The notes under the pieces: model-generated
What the model saw: only the letters and a program-made list of their open reading frames with translations
Told to the model about the DNA's origin: nothing
The model's database searches: none
Source: Aliivibrio_A kagoshimensis
GTDB taxonomy: Bacteria; Pseudomonadota; Gammaproteobacteria; Enterobacterales; Vibrionaceae
DNA length: 64,000 nt
Direction: 5' to 3'
Assembly: GCF_050337105.1 (NCBI RefSeq)
Contig: NZ_JAKJSQ010000006.1
Coordinates: 1 to 64,000, forward strand
Shown here: positions 28,286 through 37,290 of the stretch, one piece after another
How the letters are laid out: every line of letters starts with the position of its first letter
How positions within the stretch are numbered: the first letter of the stretch is position 1
Translations under genes and position numbers: made by a program

Positions 28286-28758
28286 GAACGTGGTGGAGTA
28301 ACTTATCCAATCGAGAGCGAAATTTACTCTTGGTTGCGGTCTTTTTTTTGCTATTCGCTACGCTCTACTGGGGGCTATTAAAACCGCTAAGTAACAAATC
28401 AGTTATGGTCGAAAGCCGCTTGAACAGTGAGCAGAAACTGTTGACGTGGGTGGAAAAAAGAGCAGACGCCATTGTTGCATTAAGAGGCAGTAATCAATCG
28501 ACTACCTTAGATCGTTTTAAACCCTTAAATCAGGTGATTCCAGCCAGTAGCAAGCAGTTTAATATTGAATTAATAAGAATGCAGCCTAGAGACAACAAAG
28601 TACAAGTGTGGATCAAACCAGTCCCATTCTCATCACTGATCCAGTGGCTCGCTTATATCAAAGAGACGGAAGGGGTTGAGGTCGAGTTTCTTGATATAAA
28701 ACGCACCGACATTAAAGGTGTGGTTGAGTTGAGTCGATTGCAGCTAGGTCGAGGGTAG
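28282..28758 (+). CDS. gspM: Type II secretion protein GspM
   Basis: Small bitopic partner of GspL. It has a cytoplasmic stub, TM at about 15-35 and a periplasmic ferredoxin-like domain. The motif WWSNLSNRERNLLL is typical of GspM. 158 residues. Its ATG overlaps the gspL stop (ATGA). Confidence 0.94.
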   Translation: MRTWWSNLSNRERNLLLVAVFFLLFATLYWGLLKPLSNKSVMVESRLNSEQKLLTWVEKRADAIVALRGSNQSTTLDRFKPLNQVIPASSKQFNIELIRMQPRDNKVQVWIKPVPFSSLIQWLAYIKETEGVEVEFLDIKRTDIKGVVELSRLQLGRG

Positions 28759-28761
28759 GTT

Positions 28762-29520
28762 ATGAGAACAAAATGGTTACTGAGCCTACTTTTTCTATCG
28801 GTCTTTTTGATCAGCGTAGTGTTCCACATGCCAATCGCTTGGTTAATTCAGTATCTGCCTCAAAACAGTCATCTAGCCATTCAAGGATCATCTGGAACCG
28901 TATGGCATGGCAAGGCTGAACATGTTTTATTACAACAGTATGACTTAGGGGAGTTGCAGTGGAAGTTTGAACCTGTAGAACTTCTCTCTGGCGGGGCTGC
29001 TTTTTCTACACGTTTTGGTCGTGGTTCTTCCGTTGAGTGGGATGGGAAAGGGCTAGTAGGCTACAACCTGGATGGCCTGTATGCCAAAGATCTTCTCGCT
29101 TCAATAAAGGCAGACCGTTTGATGAAACATCTCAAACTGCCACTCCCTGTGCACGTTGAGGGGGTATTAGAACTGACTTTGAATGAGTACCAATTTTCTG
29201 CCCCATGGTGCGAGATCGCACAGGGGGAGTTAGTTTGGTTTGATGCACAACTGAATACAGCTTTAGGTGCAGTTAACCTTGATCAAGCGATCGCAGCACT
29301 TGAATGTCATCAGAATACTCTTACGCTGCAATCCGTACAGGATTCAAGTGCACTGAGCAGTGAATTTTCTGTTGAACTGCATCCAGATGCAACGTATAAA
29401 ATATCAGGATGGATAAAACCAGGTGATGAGTTACCAAGCAAAGTGCGAGCACAGCTTAAATGGCTGGGCAGTTCAAATACACAAGGGCAGTATAAGCTTA
29501 ACTACACTGGTCAACTGTAA
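28762..29520 (+). CDS. gspN: Type II secretion protein GspN
   Basis: Bitopic inner-membrane accessory protein found in some type II systems, including Vibrio eps. It has an N-terminal anchor at about 5-27, then a beta-rich periplasmic domain; the motif GSSGTVWHGKAEHV is characteristic. 252 residues, three bases after gspM. It is the last secretion gene. Only 28 bp separate it from nudE and no terminator is visible, so read-through is expected. Confidence 0.92.
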   Translation: MRTKWLLSLLFLSVFLISVVFHMPIAWLIQYLPQNSHLAIQGSSGTVWHGKAEHVLLQQYDLGELQWKFEPVELLSGGAAFSTRFGRGSSVEWDGKGLVGYNLDGLYAKDLLASIKADRLMKHLKLPLPVHVEGVLELTLNEYQFSAPWCEIAQGELVWFDAQLNTALGAVNLDQAIAALECHQNTLTLQSVQDSSALSSEFSVELHPDATYKISGWIKPGDELPSKVRAQLKWLGSSNTQGQYKLNYTGQL

Positions 29521-29548
29521 CGGTTTCATGAGTTATTAGAGGTTTATT

Positions 29549-30100
29549 ATGAGTCAGCCGAAAAAACCTGAAATAGTAGCGTCACAAGTGGTTGCTCAAT
29601 CAAGGCTGTTTAAAATCGAGTCACTGGATCTTCGTTTTTCAAATGGTGAAGAGCGAACCTATGAACGGATGAAACCGACTGAACGACATGCCGTGATGAT
29701 GGTTCCAATTACCGAGCAAGGTGATCTGTTATTAATTCGCGAATATTCAGCCGGAACGGATAGATATGAGCTAGGCTTTCCTAAAGGGTTAATCGATAAA
29801 GGGGAGTCGCCAGAGCAAGCGGCAAATCGCGAACTCAAAGAGGAGATAGGTTTTGGTTCCAAACGACTCACTCTATTAAAAGAGGTCGTGTTGGCACCCT
29901 CCTATTTCTCGAGCAAGATGACACTCTATATTGCTCAAGATCTCTTTCCTGAACAGCTCGAAGGGGATGAACCTGAACCGTTAGAGGTGATTAAGTGGCC
30001 ACTGTCTCAAGCAGAAACGTTATTAAGTCACCTTGATTTTGCTGAAGCAAGAAGTATCGCAGCATTGATGTTAACAATACAAAGGCTATCTAAGGAGTAA
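29549..30100 (+). CDS. nudE: ADP compounds hydrolase NudE (Nudix)
   Basis: Hydrolyses ADP-ribose, Ap3A and NADH-type substrates. It has a perfect Nudix box, GX5EX7REUXEEXGU, in the span GFPKGLIDKGES ... RELKEEIGF near residues 76-98. 183 residues; AGAGGT precedes the ATG. It sits directly between the type II secretion operon and cysQ, an arrangement known from other Vibrio, and is probably on the same transcript. Confidence 0.93.
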   Translation: MSQPKKPEIVASQVVAQSRLFKIESLDLRFSNGEERTYERMKPTERHAVMMVPITEQGDLLLIREYSAGTDRYELGFPKGLIDKGESPEQAANRELKEEIGFGSKRLTLLKEVVLAPSYFSSKMTLYIAQDLFPEQLEGDEPEPLEVIKWPLSQAETLLSHLDFAEARSIAALMLTIQRLSKE

Positions 30101-30103
30101 AAG

Positions 30104-30910
30104 ATGGCAACACTTTCTCATTTAATACCAGAGGTGATTGAGATCGCACGATCGTCAGGTCGCTTGATCTTGGATATTTATGAAAAAGGGATATTTGAAG
30201 AGTTTACTAAATCGGACAGCACACCAGTGACTAGTGCTGATTTGGCCGCTCATAAATACGTTACAGAACAACTTGCCAAGCTAACGCCTGATATACCCGT
30301 GTTATCAGAAGAGGATGCTAAGGTTAGTTTGGCAGAGCGCAGCCAGTGGGATCGTTATTGGTTGGTGGACCCACTCGATGGGACGCAGGAGTTTATTGCT
30401 CGCAGTGGCGACTTTGCCACCATCATTGCGTTGGTTGAGAATAATCAGCCAGTGATGGGCGTTGTGTATGCCCCGATTGCTAACTTGACCTACTTTGCGT
30501 ATCAAGGCGAGGGTGCTTGGAAAGTTGAGAATAACGAGCGTTTCCCCATTGGTATTCACAAACACCAAGAGAGTGATGAGAACATCTCTATTGCGGTAAG
30601 TCGACGCCAAAAACTCTCTACCATTACTGAACGTATGGACTCATCTTGGCATTACGACTTTACACCTTTAGGATCCGCCGCCTTGAAAGCCTGTTTAGTT
30701 GCTGAAGGTGCAGTAGACTGCTATCTACGCATTGGACCAACCGGTGAGTGGGATACGGCTGCGACTCAGTGCATTGTTGAAGAGGCGGGAGGGAAAATTC
30801 TCAATACGCAGCTTCAGCCGCTGACTTACAACGAAGAGGAGTCATTAGAGAACCCGAACTTCATCGTGTTAGGGGATCAAGATTTGCCATGGAGCAAAAT
30901 TTTAAAGTAG
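30104..30910 (+). CDS. cysQ: 3'(2'),5'-bisphosphate nucleotidase CysQ
   Basis: Removes 3'-phosphoadenosine 5'-phosphate formed in sulfate assimilation. It has inositol-monophosphatase family metal sites: the SEED-type LSEEDAK, VDPLDGTQEF, and the C-terminal EWDTAATQCIVEEAGG. 268 residues, starting four bases after nudE. A strong terminator follows. Confidence 0.94.
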   Translation: MATLSHLIPEVIEIARSSGRLILDIYEKGIFEEFTKSDSTPVTSADLAAHKYVTEQLAKLTPDIPVLSEEDAKVSLAERSQWDRYWLVDPLDGTQEFIARSGDFATIIALVENNQPVMGVVYAPIANLTYFAYQGEGAWKVENNERFPIGIHKHQESDENISIAVSRRQKLSTITERMDSSWHYDFTPLGSAALKACLVAEGAVDCYLRIGPTGEWDTAATQCIVEEAGGKILNTQLQPLTYNEEESLENPNFIVLGDQDLPWSKILK

Positions 30911-30939
30911 CGCCTTACGATAAAATAATGCCTGCCAAT

Positions 30940-30979
30940 AAAAAAGGGCCAAGACTTGATTGAGTCTTGGCCCTTTTTT
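30940..30979. terminator. Bidirectional terminator between cysQ and nfuA
   Basis: A perfect 16-bp stem: AAAAAGGGCCAAGACT at 30941-30956 pairs with AGTCTTGGCCCTTTTT at 30963-30978, around a six-base loop. Both strands end in T-runs. It closes the gsp-nudE-cysQ unit and the convergent nfuA. Confidence 0.95.
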
Positions 30980-30992
30980 GAACAGTTTGAGA

Positions 30993-31577
30993 TTAGTAGT
31001 AAGAGTGCTCACCACGATCATGTTCAGTCTGATCTCTTACCGCTGTCAGCTCGCCTTCAAATTGAGCTAATAGCTCTTTCTCGATGCCCTCTTTTAGAGT
31101 CACATCTACCATTGAACAACCGTTACAACCGCCACCAAATTGAACAATAGCCGCACCGTCTTCAGTGATCTCTAGTAGACTAACGTGACCGCCATGGCTA
31201 GCTAGTTGAGGGTTAACTTGCGTCTGAATAGCATACTCAACACGTTCCATAAGAGAGGCATCGTCAGAGACTTTACGCATTTTGGCGTTAGGCGCTTTCA
31301 GCGTTAGCTGCGAGCCCATCTTGTCAGTGACATAATCAATGTCCGCTTCATCTAGGAAAGGAAGGCTTAGCTCATCGATATAAGCAGAAAAAAGCTCATA
31401 TTTTATCTCTGTATCGCTTGCTTCAACCGCTTCAGGTGGGCAGTAAGAGACGCCACATTCCGCATTTTGAGTTCCAGGATTCACAACGAATACACGGATG
31501 CTTGTACCTTCAGGCTGCTGTTCTAGTAATTTTGAAAAATGACTTTGTGCATTTTCAGTAATAGTAATTGTCGACAC
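30993..31577 (-). CDS. nfuA: Iron-sulfur biogenesis protein NfuA
   Basis: Carrier that delivers Fe-S clusters to apoproteins and protects against oxidative stress. It has a degenerate A-type domain at 1-100, then a Nfu domain with the cluster ligands in GGGCNGCSMVDVTLKEGIE near 145-165. 194 residues. It is monocistronic and convergent with cysQ. Confidence 0.96.
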   Translation of the reverse strand: MSTITITENAQSHFSKLLEQQPEGTSIRVFVVNPGTQNAECGVSYCPPEAVEASDTEIKYELFSAYIDELSLPFLDEADIDYVTDKMGSQLTLKAPNAKMRKVSDDASLMERVEYAIQTQVNPQLASHGGHVSLLEITEDGAAIVQFGGGCNGCSMVDVTLKEGIEKELLAQFEGELTAVRDQTEHDRGEHSYY

Positions 31578-31696
31578 GCTTAATACCTGACTAATTTAGT
31601 AAGTTTTCCCTATTCTACTATTGTTCAGAAAATCGATCATCTTTTTTGCGATGGTTTTATGAACCTAATGAGTAGAAAGTCAGCGGATTTAGAAGG

Positions 31697-31718
31697 AAGT
31701 CAAAATAACGTTTGACTT
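31697..31718. repeat. Inverted repeat upstream of the DUF2860 gene
   Basis: AAGTCAAA at 31697-31704 and TTTGACTT at 31711-31718 are perfect 8-bp complements with a six-base spacer. The right arm contains a TTGACT hexamer and a TTGACA follows at 31723-31728, so the repeat overlaps likely -35 elements. That layout suits a repressor operator; the regulator is unknown. Confidence 0.6.
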
Positions 31719-31778
31719 TTTATTGACATAGCGAAGGTTACCTTGGAGGGAAATGACTCAAAATGAAGGTGAAAAAAT

Positions 31779-32744
31779 ATGCATAAACGAGCTCTGGTTA
31801 CTTTAATATCGGCGGCCATACTTCCATTAAGCGCTTCGGCAGCATTAAGCGATGATGCTGGCTTTGGTGGTGAAATCTCAATAAATACGGGTTATATGGC
31901 ACAAACGAGCAATTTTAATACTGACGGCGACGAAATCAAAAAAGGTCCTGTGAATAGTGAAGGCTCATCAGAAGGTGAGATGTTAATTATGCCGCTTGGG
32001 AAGGTGAACTATACCTTTGGCTCAGCACTGGATAAGCAGGTATATCTTGGTACGTCTCGTGAAGATATCGCGGTAGGTAATATCGCTTTAGAGCTAGGTT
32101 ATACGCAAGAATTTGCAGACGGAATGACCGTTGATGTCTCTTTCTTACCAACGATGATGTCTGGCGAAACGTGGGCTAACCCCTACCTAGTTGACCAAAA
32201 AAGAGAGACAACCGATGAGTCAGGAAATGCTTATCGTCTACAAGTAGAAAATATTTATGGCAGTGATTTCTCACTTGATATGGCTTATGCAACGTTAACG
32301 GTTGATGATGAAAAATCAGGCCACAAAGACCTTGATAGAAATGGCAATACGATCTACCTAAAAGCCAGTTACCAATATGGTTTAGATAAACAGTCAGCAT
32401 TGGTTCCATCGCTTATCTATAAGAAGCATTCCGCCGATGGCAGTGCCATGGCTTATGATGAAATGGGCACTGAATTAACCTACTTCAGAAAGCTAGATCG
32501 CCACCAATTTGCCATTACAGCGGACTACAGTAAGCGTTCATATAATGGAAACAACCCTATTTTTAACAAAACACGTTCAGATAATGAGTACAGTCTCTTT
32601 GCCGCTTATGAGTATCAAGAAGCATTTGGACTAGAAGACTGGTCACTTGTGAGTTTTGCAGGGTATGGAAACAGCTCTTCAAATATCGAATTTTACAAGG
32701 AGAGTGAATATTTGATGTCTGTCGGCATGAATTTCGAGTTCTAA
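31779..32744 (+). CDS. Outer-membrane DUF2860 family protein
   Basis: Predicted outer-membrane beta-barrel of unknown substrate. Residues 1-22 form a signal peptide (cut after ASA or SAA, before LSDDAGFGG). The rest has alternating strands (LRYRK-like aromatic girdles, e.g. YLKASYQYGLDKQ) and ends in phenylalanine (MSVGMNFEF), the usual insertion signal. The sequence resembles DUF2860 proteins of Vibrionaceae and Shewanella. 321 residues. It is transcribed alone behind a region with a clear inverted repeat. Confidence 0.8.
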   Translation: MHKRALVTLISAAILPLSASAALSDDAGFGGEISINTGYMAQTSNFNTDGDEIKKGPVNSEGSSEGEMLIMPLGKVNYTFGSALDKQVYLGTSREDIAVGNIALELGYTQEFADGMTVDVSFLPTMMSGETWANPYLVDQKRETTDESGNAYRLQVENIYGSDFSLDMAYATLTVDDEKSGHKDLDRNGNTIYLKASYQYGLDKQSALVPSLIYKKHSADGSAMAYDEMGTELTYFRKLDRHQFAITADYSKRSYNGNNPIFNKTRSDNEYSLFAAYEYQEAFGLEDWSLVSFAGYGNSSSNIEFYKESEYLMSVGMNFEF

Positions 32745-32768
32745 ATAATAAGCCTAGGTGAGTCAGTA

Positions 32769-33494
32769 TTATTGGAAAGGTGACACTGACTCGTTTACTT
32801 CATTGTTCCCACCGGTTCGACAAATACAGTAGACGTCTACACGCTGTACCCCCGCCTTTTTGAGTAGTTTAGATAACAATCCAACGGTACTTCCCGTAGT
32901 CACCACATCATCAACAATGGCAATATGCAGAGGCAGTGGGGCTTGAGTCAGGCTAAAGGCGTTGCGTAAATTCCGTTTACGAGCTGCTCTGTCTAAGCCG
33001 TGTTGATTTCTGGTAGCACGAATACGGCGAAAAAGTGATGCATTCATGTTCACGTTTAAAGCTGTGGTTAGGTGTCGCGCCAACAGTTCACTCTGATTAA
33101 AGCTGCGCCACAATTGACGCCGCCAGTGCAGAGGAACAGGGACGATTAACGGTGCCGGTGTGGTGATCCGCTCTGCCAGCAGTGAAGCAAGGTCCTGCGC
33201 TAACCAGAATTGGCGTTGATATTTTAATTGATGAACCAAAGGCTTTAATGGACGTTGATACTCACCAATACAGATAAGACGATCCCAAGAAGGGGGAGCA
33301 CTTAGGCAGGCACCACACTGTTCAAGCGGGGTTACTGTGGCTACTCCGCATTGTTGGCAGCGTGGAGTGGGTGAAAAAAATTGTAAACAATCATCACACC
33401 AGACTAGATTACTAGTTGTCATTGGCAATCTGCACCATAAACAGTGTGATTGATGACAACGAGTGATTGATCTTCTAATCCATCCAGATAACAT
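32769..33494 (-). CDS. comF: ComF family phosphoribosyltransferase-like protein
   Basis: ComF/GntX-type protein required for DNA uptake in naturally competent relatives. Its N-terminal part has four CxxC-type pairs (CLWC, CDDC, CQQC, CGAC) forming zinc ribbons. A phosphoribosyltransferase domain has the PRPP loop VDDVVTTGSTV near 193-203. ATG 33494 is chosen over the preceding TTG. 241 residues. It is divergent from bioH with 39 bp between starts. Confidence 0.9.
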   Translation of the reverse strand: MLSGWIRRSITRCHQSHCLWCRLPMTTSNLVWCDDCLQFFSPTPRCQQCGVATVTPLEQCGACLSAPPSWDRLICIGEYQRPLKPLVHQLKYQRQFWLAQDLASLLAERITTPAPLIVPVPLHWRRQLWRSFNQSELLARHLTTALNVNMNASLFRRIRATRNQHGLDRAARKRNLRNAFSLTQAPLPLHIAIVDDVVTTGSTVGLLSKLLKKAGVQRVDVYCICRTGGNNEVNESVSPFQ

Positions 33495-33533
33495 CAACCT
33501 ATATTCCTCGCTTAATGAATTAAGGCAGTGTAA

Positions 33534-34301
33534 ATGAGAAAACCCCTATTTTGGCAAACCGAAGGAGAAGGTCTGGATCTAGTTCTCATTCACGGTTGGG
33601 GCATGAATGGTGCGGTTTGGCACAATATTGTCATGCAGCTATCGCAGCATTATCGGGTTCACGCGGTGGATCTTCCCGGTTATGGCCACAGTGCAGAGTC
33701 GCAAGCGGACTCATTTGAACAGATGTGCGAGTGGATTTTGGAAGAGGCGCCAGAGAAAGCGATTTGGCTAGGATGGTCTTTAGGTGGGCTGGTTGCTACT
33801 CACATCACTCATATTGCGCCAGAACGTGTGGATAAATTGATTACGGTGGCGAGTTCTCCCTCTTTTGCGACTTCAAAGGAGTGGAAAGGGATTAAACCTG
33901 AAGTGCTGGATAACTTTATTGAACAGTTATCAGATAATTTCACCTTAACTGTGGAGCGATTTATGGCGCTCCAAGCGATGGGCAGCCCCACTGCCAGACA
34001 AGATGTGAAACAAGTAAAAAAAGCCGTTTTTAGTCGACCGATTCCACAACCGAAAATTTTAACTCAAGGTTTGAGAATCCTCGCCGATACTGATTTACGA
34101 GGCTCATTAACTTTAATCAACCGCCCCTTTCTCCGACTGTATGGTCGATTAGATGGATTGGTACCGGTTAACGTTGCTGAGAAGGTGTCTGAGATGTCAC
34201 CGCACTCTGAGTGTTATGTTTTTCAGAGTGCTTCTCATGCACCTTTTATCTCTCACAGTGATGAGTTTATTACTGTACTAAAACGCTTTATTGATAACTA
34301 G
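33534..34301 (+). CDS. bioH: Pimeloyl-ACP methyl ester esterase
   Basis: Carboxylesterase that frees pimeloyl-ACP from its methyl ester in biotin synthesis. Alpha/beta hydrolase with HGWGMNGAVW oxyanion region, nucleophile S82 in GWSLGG, D207 in GRLDGLVP and H235 in ASHAPF. 255 residues, as in BioH. Location away from other bio genes next to comF is usual in gammaproteobacteria. Confidence 0.93.
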   Translation: MRKPLFWQTEGEGLDLVLIHGWGMNGAVWHNIVMQLSQHYRVHAVDLPGYGHSAESQADSFEQMCEWILEEAPEKAIWLGWSLGGLVATHITHIAPERVDKLITVASSPSFATSKEWKGIKPEVLDNFIEQLSDNFTLTVERFMALQAMGSPTARQDVKQVKKAVFSRPIPQPKILTQGLRILADTDLRGSLTLINRPFLRLYGRLDGLVPVNVAEKVSEMSPHSECYVFQSASHAPFISHSDEFITVLKRFIDN

Positions 34302-34401
34302 GTGGTAATGAAGCTATATAACATCAGCAATGAAGTAAAAGCGATGTCATAGCAGCGCATTACTTTGTCGATGGTTTGCAATGGATAGGTAGGTAAATAG
34401 C

Positions 34402-34875
34402 ATGATGTTTTCGCCCTCGAGCGTTAATGTGCCGTTAATAGCACCATCCGTTAACTTACCGACGGAACAAGTAGCACGGGATAACCGAGTCCGTCAGCCA
34501 GTTACTCCAGCAAAGCAACTGACAAAATCTTTAGCTGAAAAACCAATTTCAGAAAAAGATAAGCAGCGTCGCAGGGAAGCTTGGGATCCCTCTGAGCACC
34601 CTGATTATGTATTTGAAGAAGAGGATGGCGATGTTGAGCACCTCCCCTCTTTTTATGTCGATAATGAGTTAGCTAGAATAGCAAAGTTATTATCACTGGA
34701 TACATACGCCGCTGGTGAGGGGATGGGGTACACGATTCGCTTTGGGCTACCTAAAGAGTTATTAGTTGCCCTGGAACAGTTAGGAACAATGGTTCGTCGA
34801 AGAACGGTGATCAGTTACCATTATGACAAATCGGTTGTTCCTAATTTACCCTCAGAAGTATTGGCAGTGCTTTAA
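34402..34875 (+). CDS. Conserved hypothetical protein
   Basis: I do not recognise a domain. The 157 residues have a low-complexity, proline/lysine-rich N-terminal half (about 1-62, probably disordered) and an acidic patch EEEDGDVEH. An ordered C-terminal part has YTIRFGLPKELLVALEQL and VISYHYDKSVVPNLPSE. There is no signal peptide or TM. Position between bioH and tex matches a small hypothetical gene in other Vibrio, so it is probably real. AGGT lies upstream of the ATG, and a terminator follows. Confidence 0.7.
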   Translation: MMFSPSSVNVPLIAPSVNLPTEQVARDNRVRQPVTPAKQLTKSLAEKPISEKDKQRRREAWDPSEHPDYVFEEEDGDVEHLPSFYVDNELARIAKLLSLDTYAAGEGMGYTIRFGLPKELLVALEQLGTMVRRRTVISYHYDKSVVPNLPSEVLAVL

Positions 34876-34920
34876 GCGCAGCGAGAGTATTTCACTGCAC
34901 TTAGATGGTAAATAGGAAAC

Positions 34921-34955
34921 CAAGAGCTTGATGAAAATCGAGCTCTTGATTTTTT
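34921..34955 (+). terminator. Rho-independent terminator after the 34402 gene
   Basis: CAAGAGCT at 34921-34928 pairs with AGCTCTTG at 34941-34948, followed by ATTTTTT. It faces the plus-strand gene. Its T-run touches the tex stop codon. Confidence 0.75.
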
Positions 34956-37287
34956 ACTTCTTCGCTTTAGCAAACGCGGCGGCAAATGCACCACCCATAG
35001 CTGCATTCCCTGAATGATTGCTCGGTTTTGACGGTGAGGTTGGTCGCGAGTTTCTTGCCGCTGAGCTCCCTTTGTTTGAGCTGGTTTGACGCTGAGGACG
35101 TTTCTCTTGTCCCGGTTGATCGTTAAGGCGCATAGAGAGAGCGATACGCTTTCTTTGCACATCGACTTCCATGACTTTGACCTTCACGATATCCCCCGCT
35201 TTCACCACTTCACGAGGATCCGCCACAAATTTATCGGTCAGTGCTGAGATATGCACCAAACCATCTTGATGGACACCGATATCAACAAACGCACCAAAGT
35301 TAGCCACGTTAGACACGACGCCTTCTAAGATCATACCCACCTCAAGATCGGTTACTTTATTAATGCCAGCAGCAAAAGTAGCGGTTTTAAACTCGGGTCT
35401 TGGATCTCTCCCCGGCTTATCCAACTCTGAAATGATATCTGTGACCGTTGGTAGACCAAAATTATTATCAGTGTAATCCATAGCGTTAATACCACGCAAA
35501 AATTCATGGTTTCCAATAATGGCATCAATAGATTTGCTGTTTTTGGCCGCGATCTCTTTTACTAGAGGGTAGGCTTCTGGGTGAACAGCAGAGCCATCAA
35601 GAGGGTTCTTCCCTCCCATAATACGCAAAAACCCGGCGCACTGTTCAAACGCTTTTGGCCCAAGACGGGCCACTTTTTTCAGAGTGATACGCGCTTCAAA
35701 GCGACCATTTTCATCACGATAATCTACAATGTTCTGTGCAATCGTGGTACTCAAGCCTGCGACTCGTGTCAGTAGCGCTGCTGAGGCCGTATTCACGTCA
35801 ACACCAACCGCATTCACACAATCTTCTACCACGCCATCCAGTCGTTTCGCCAGCTGGTTTTGGCTGACATCGTGTTGATATTGACCCACACCAATTGATT
35901 TTGGATCAATCTTAACTAATTCTGCCAATGGGTCTTGCAGACGGCGAGCGATGGAAACCGCACCTCGAATAGAGACATCTAAATCAGGGAACTCTTTGGC
36001 CGCAAGCTCTGAGGCTGAATAGACTGAAGCGCCAGCTTCACTGACAATAATTGATTGTGCTTTGAGGCCACTGCTTTTCAGTAGTTCTGCGACAAAACGG
36101 TCGGTTTCGCGAGAAGCGGTGCCGTTACCGATGGCAATCAAATCCACCTGATGTTTTCGGATCAGTGCTTCAATAGTTCGCCCTGATTTTTCAATTTGAT
36201 TGTGCGGTTGGTTAGGGTAGATAGTATCAGTTGCCACTACTTTTCCAGTCGGGTCTATCACGGCAACCTTAGTACCTGTACGAAGGCCAGGATCCAGTCC
36301 CAGAGTCGTTTTTAGCCCTGCAGGGGCCGCCATTAATAGATCTTTTAGGTTAGTCGCAAACACATCAATGGCACCAGTCTCTGCGCTCTCTTTGAGTGAG
36401 CCCATTAGTTCGGTTTCCAAATGCATTAAGATTTTAACGCGCCAGCCCCAACTAATGACCTGCTTACGCCATGCATCACTAGGTTGGGTCGCCAATTTTA
36501 CCCCATAGTGATCAGCGATGATCACCTCACAGTATGAACCTCGGACTCCCTCTTCCTGATTGGGGTCTGCATTAAGAGAGACTTGTAAAAAGCCTTCATT
36601 ACGACCACGAAACATAGCAAGAGCACGATGAGATGGCACTTTGGTCAAGCGTTCATTGTGTTCAAAGTAATCTTTAAACTTCTCACCTTCACTCTCTTTG
36701 CCTGTAACTACTCTAGAACTTAACTCTGAACTACTGAGTAGATGACGACGAATTTTATCAATCAACGCAGCATCTACTGCCATACGCTCAATAATAATAG
36801 CGCGAGCCGCATCGAGTACTGCTTTGTTATCACTAAACCCTGCTTCTGTGTTGATGAATTTCGCTGCTTCAATATCAGGGTTATGATTAGGCTGTGACCA
36901 CAGAAGATCGGCCAAAGGTTCGATTCCTGCTTCAATGGCGATTTGACCTTTAGTGCGGCGTTTCTGTTTGTAGGGAAGGTAGAGATCTTCAAGACGAGTT
37001 TTATTGTCTGCAGCATGAATCTCGGCTTCTAAAGCGGGAGTGAGTTTATCCTGCTCTTTAATCGATTTTAAAATAGTTTTGCGGCGATCATCCATCTCAC
37101 GAAGGTAGCTTAATCGGCTATCAAGAGTACGCAGTTGGGTATCATCCAATCCTTCCGTCACCTCTTTACGGTAGCGAGCAATAAAGGGCACCGTATTACC
37201 GTCATCGATAAGTTGTACTGCGGCAGCGACTTGCTGCGGGCGAACATTAAGCTCTTGTGCGATCAAGTTATTGATGGCTGTAGTCAT
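34954..37287 (-). CDS. tex: Transcription accessory protein Tex
   Basis: RNA- and nucleic-acid-binding protein YhgF/Tex. It has an N-terminal helical region, a YqgF/RNase H-like domain near 330-460 (TTLGLDPGLRTGTKVAVID), helix-hairpin-helix segments near 495-570, and an S1 RNA-binding domain near 655-725 (GMILEGVVSNVANFGAFVDI). A basic, glutamine/serine-rich tail ends the protein. 777 residues, full length. It starts three bases after greB, so the two form an operon. Confidence 0.95.
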   Translation of the reverse strand: MTTAINNLIAQELNVRPQQVAAAVQLIDDGNTVPFIARYRKEVTEGLDDTQLRTLDSRLSYLREMDDRRKTILKSIKEQDKLTPALEAEIHAADNKTRLEDLYLPYKQKRRTKGQIAIEAGIEPLADLLWSQPNHNPDIEAAKFINTEAGFSDNKAVLDAARAIIIERMAVDAALIDKIRRHLLSSSELSSRVVTGKESEGEKFKDYFEHNERLTKVPSHRALAMFRGRNEGFLQVSLNADPNQEEGVRGSYCEVIIADHYGVKLATQPSDAWRKQVISWGWRVKILMHLETELMGSLKESAETGAIDVFATNLKDLLMAAPAGLKTTLGLDPGLRTGTKVAVIDPTGKVVATDTIYPNQPHNQIEKSGRTIEALIRKHQVDLIAIGNGTASRETDRFVAELLKSSGLKAQSIIVSEAGASVYSASELAAKEFPDLDVSIRGAVSIARRLQDPLAELVKIDPKSIGVGQYQHDVSQNQLAKRLDGVVEDCVNAVGVDVNTASAALLTRVAGLSTTIAQNIVDYRDENGRFEARITLKKVARLGPKAFEQCAGFLRIMGGKNPLDGSAVHPEAYPLVKEIAAKNSKSIDAIIGNHEFLRGINAMDYTDNNFGLPTVTDIISELDKPGRDPRPEFKTATFAAGINKVTDLEVGMILEGVVSNVANFGAFVDIGVHQDGLVHISALTDKFVADPREVVKAGDIVKVKVMEVDVQRKRIALSMRLNDQPGQEKRPQRQTSSNKGSSAARNSRPTSPSKPSNHSGNAAMGGAFAAAFAKAKK

Positions 37288-37290
37288 TAT

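Noticed and set aside
32760..32792. Inverted repeat GAGTCAGT/ACTGACTC as a terminator after the DUF2860 gene
   Set aside because: The arms match, but the 17-base loop and lack of a T-run make termination doubtful. It also runs into the comF 3' end, so it is not listed as a terminator.
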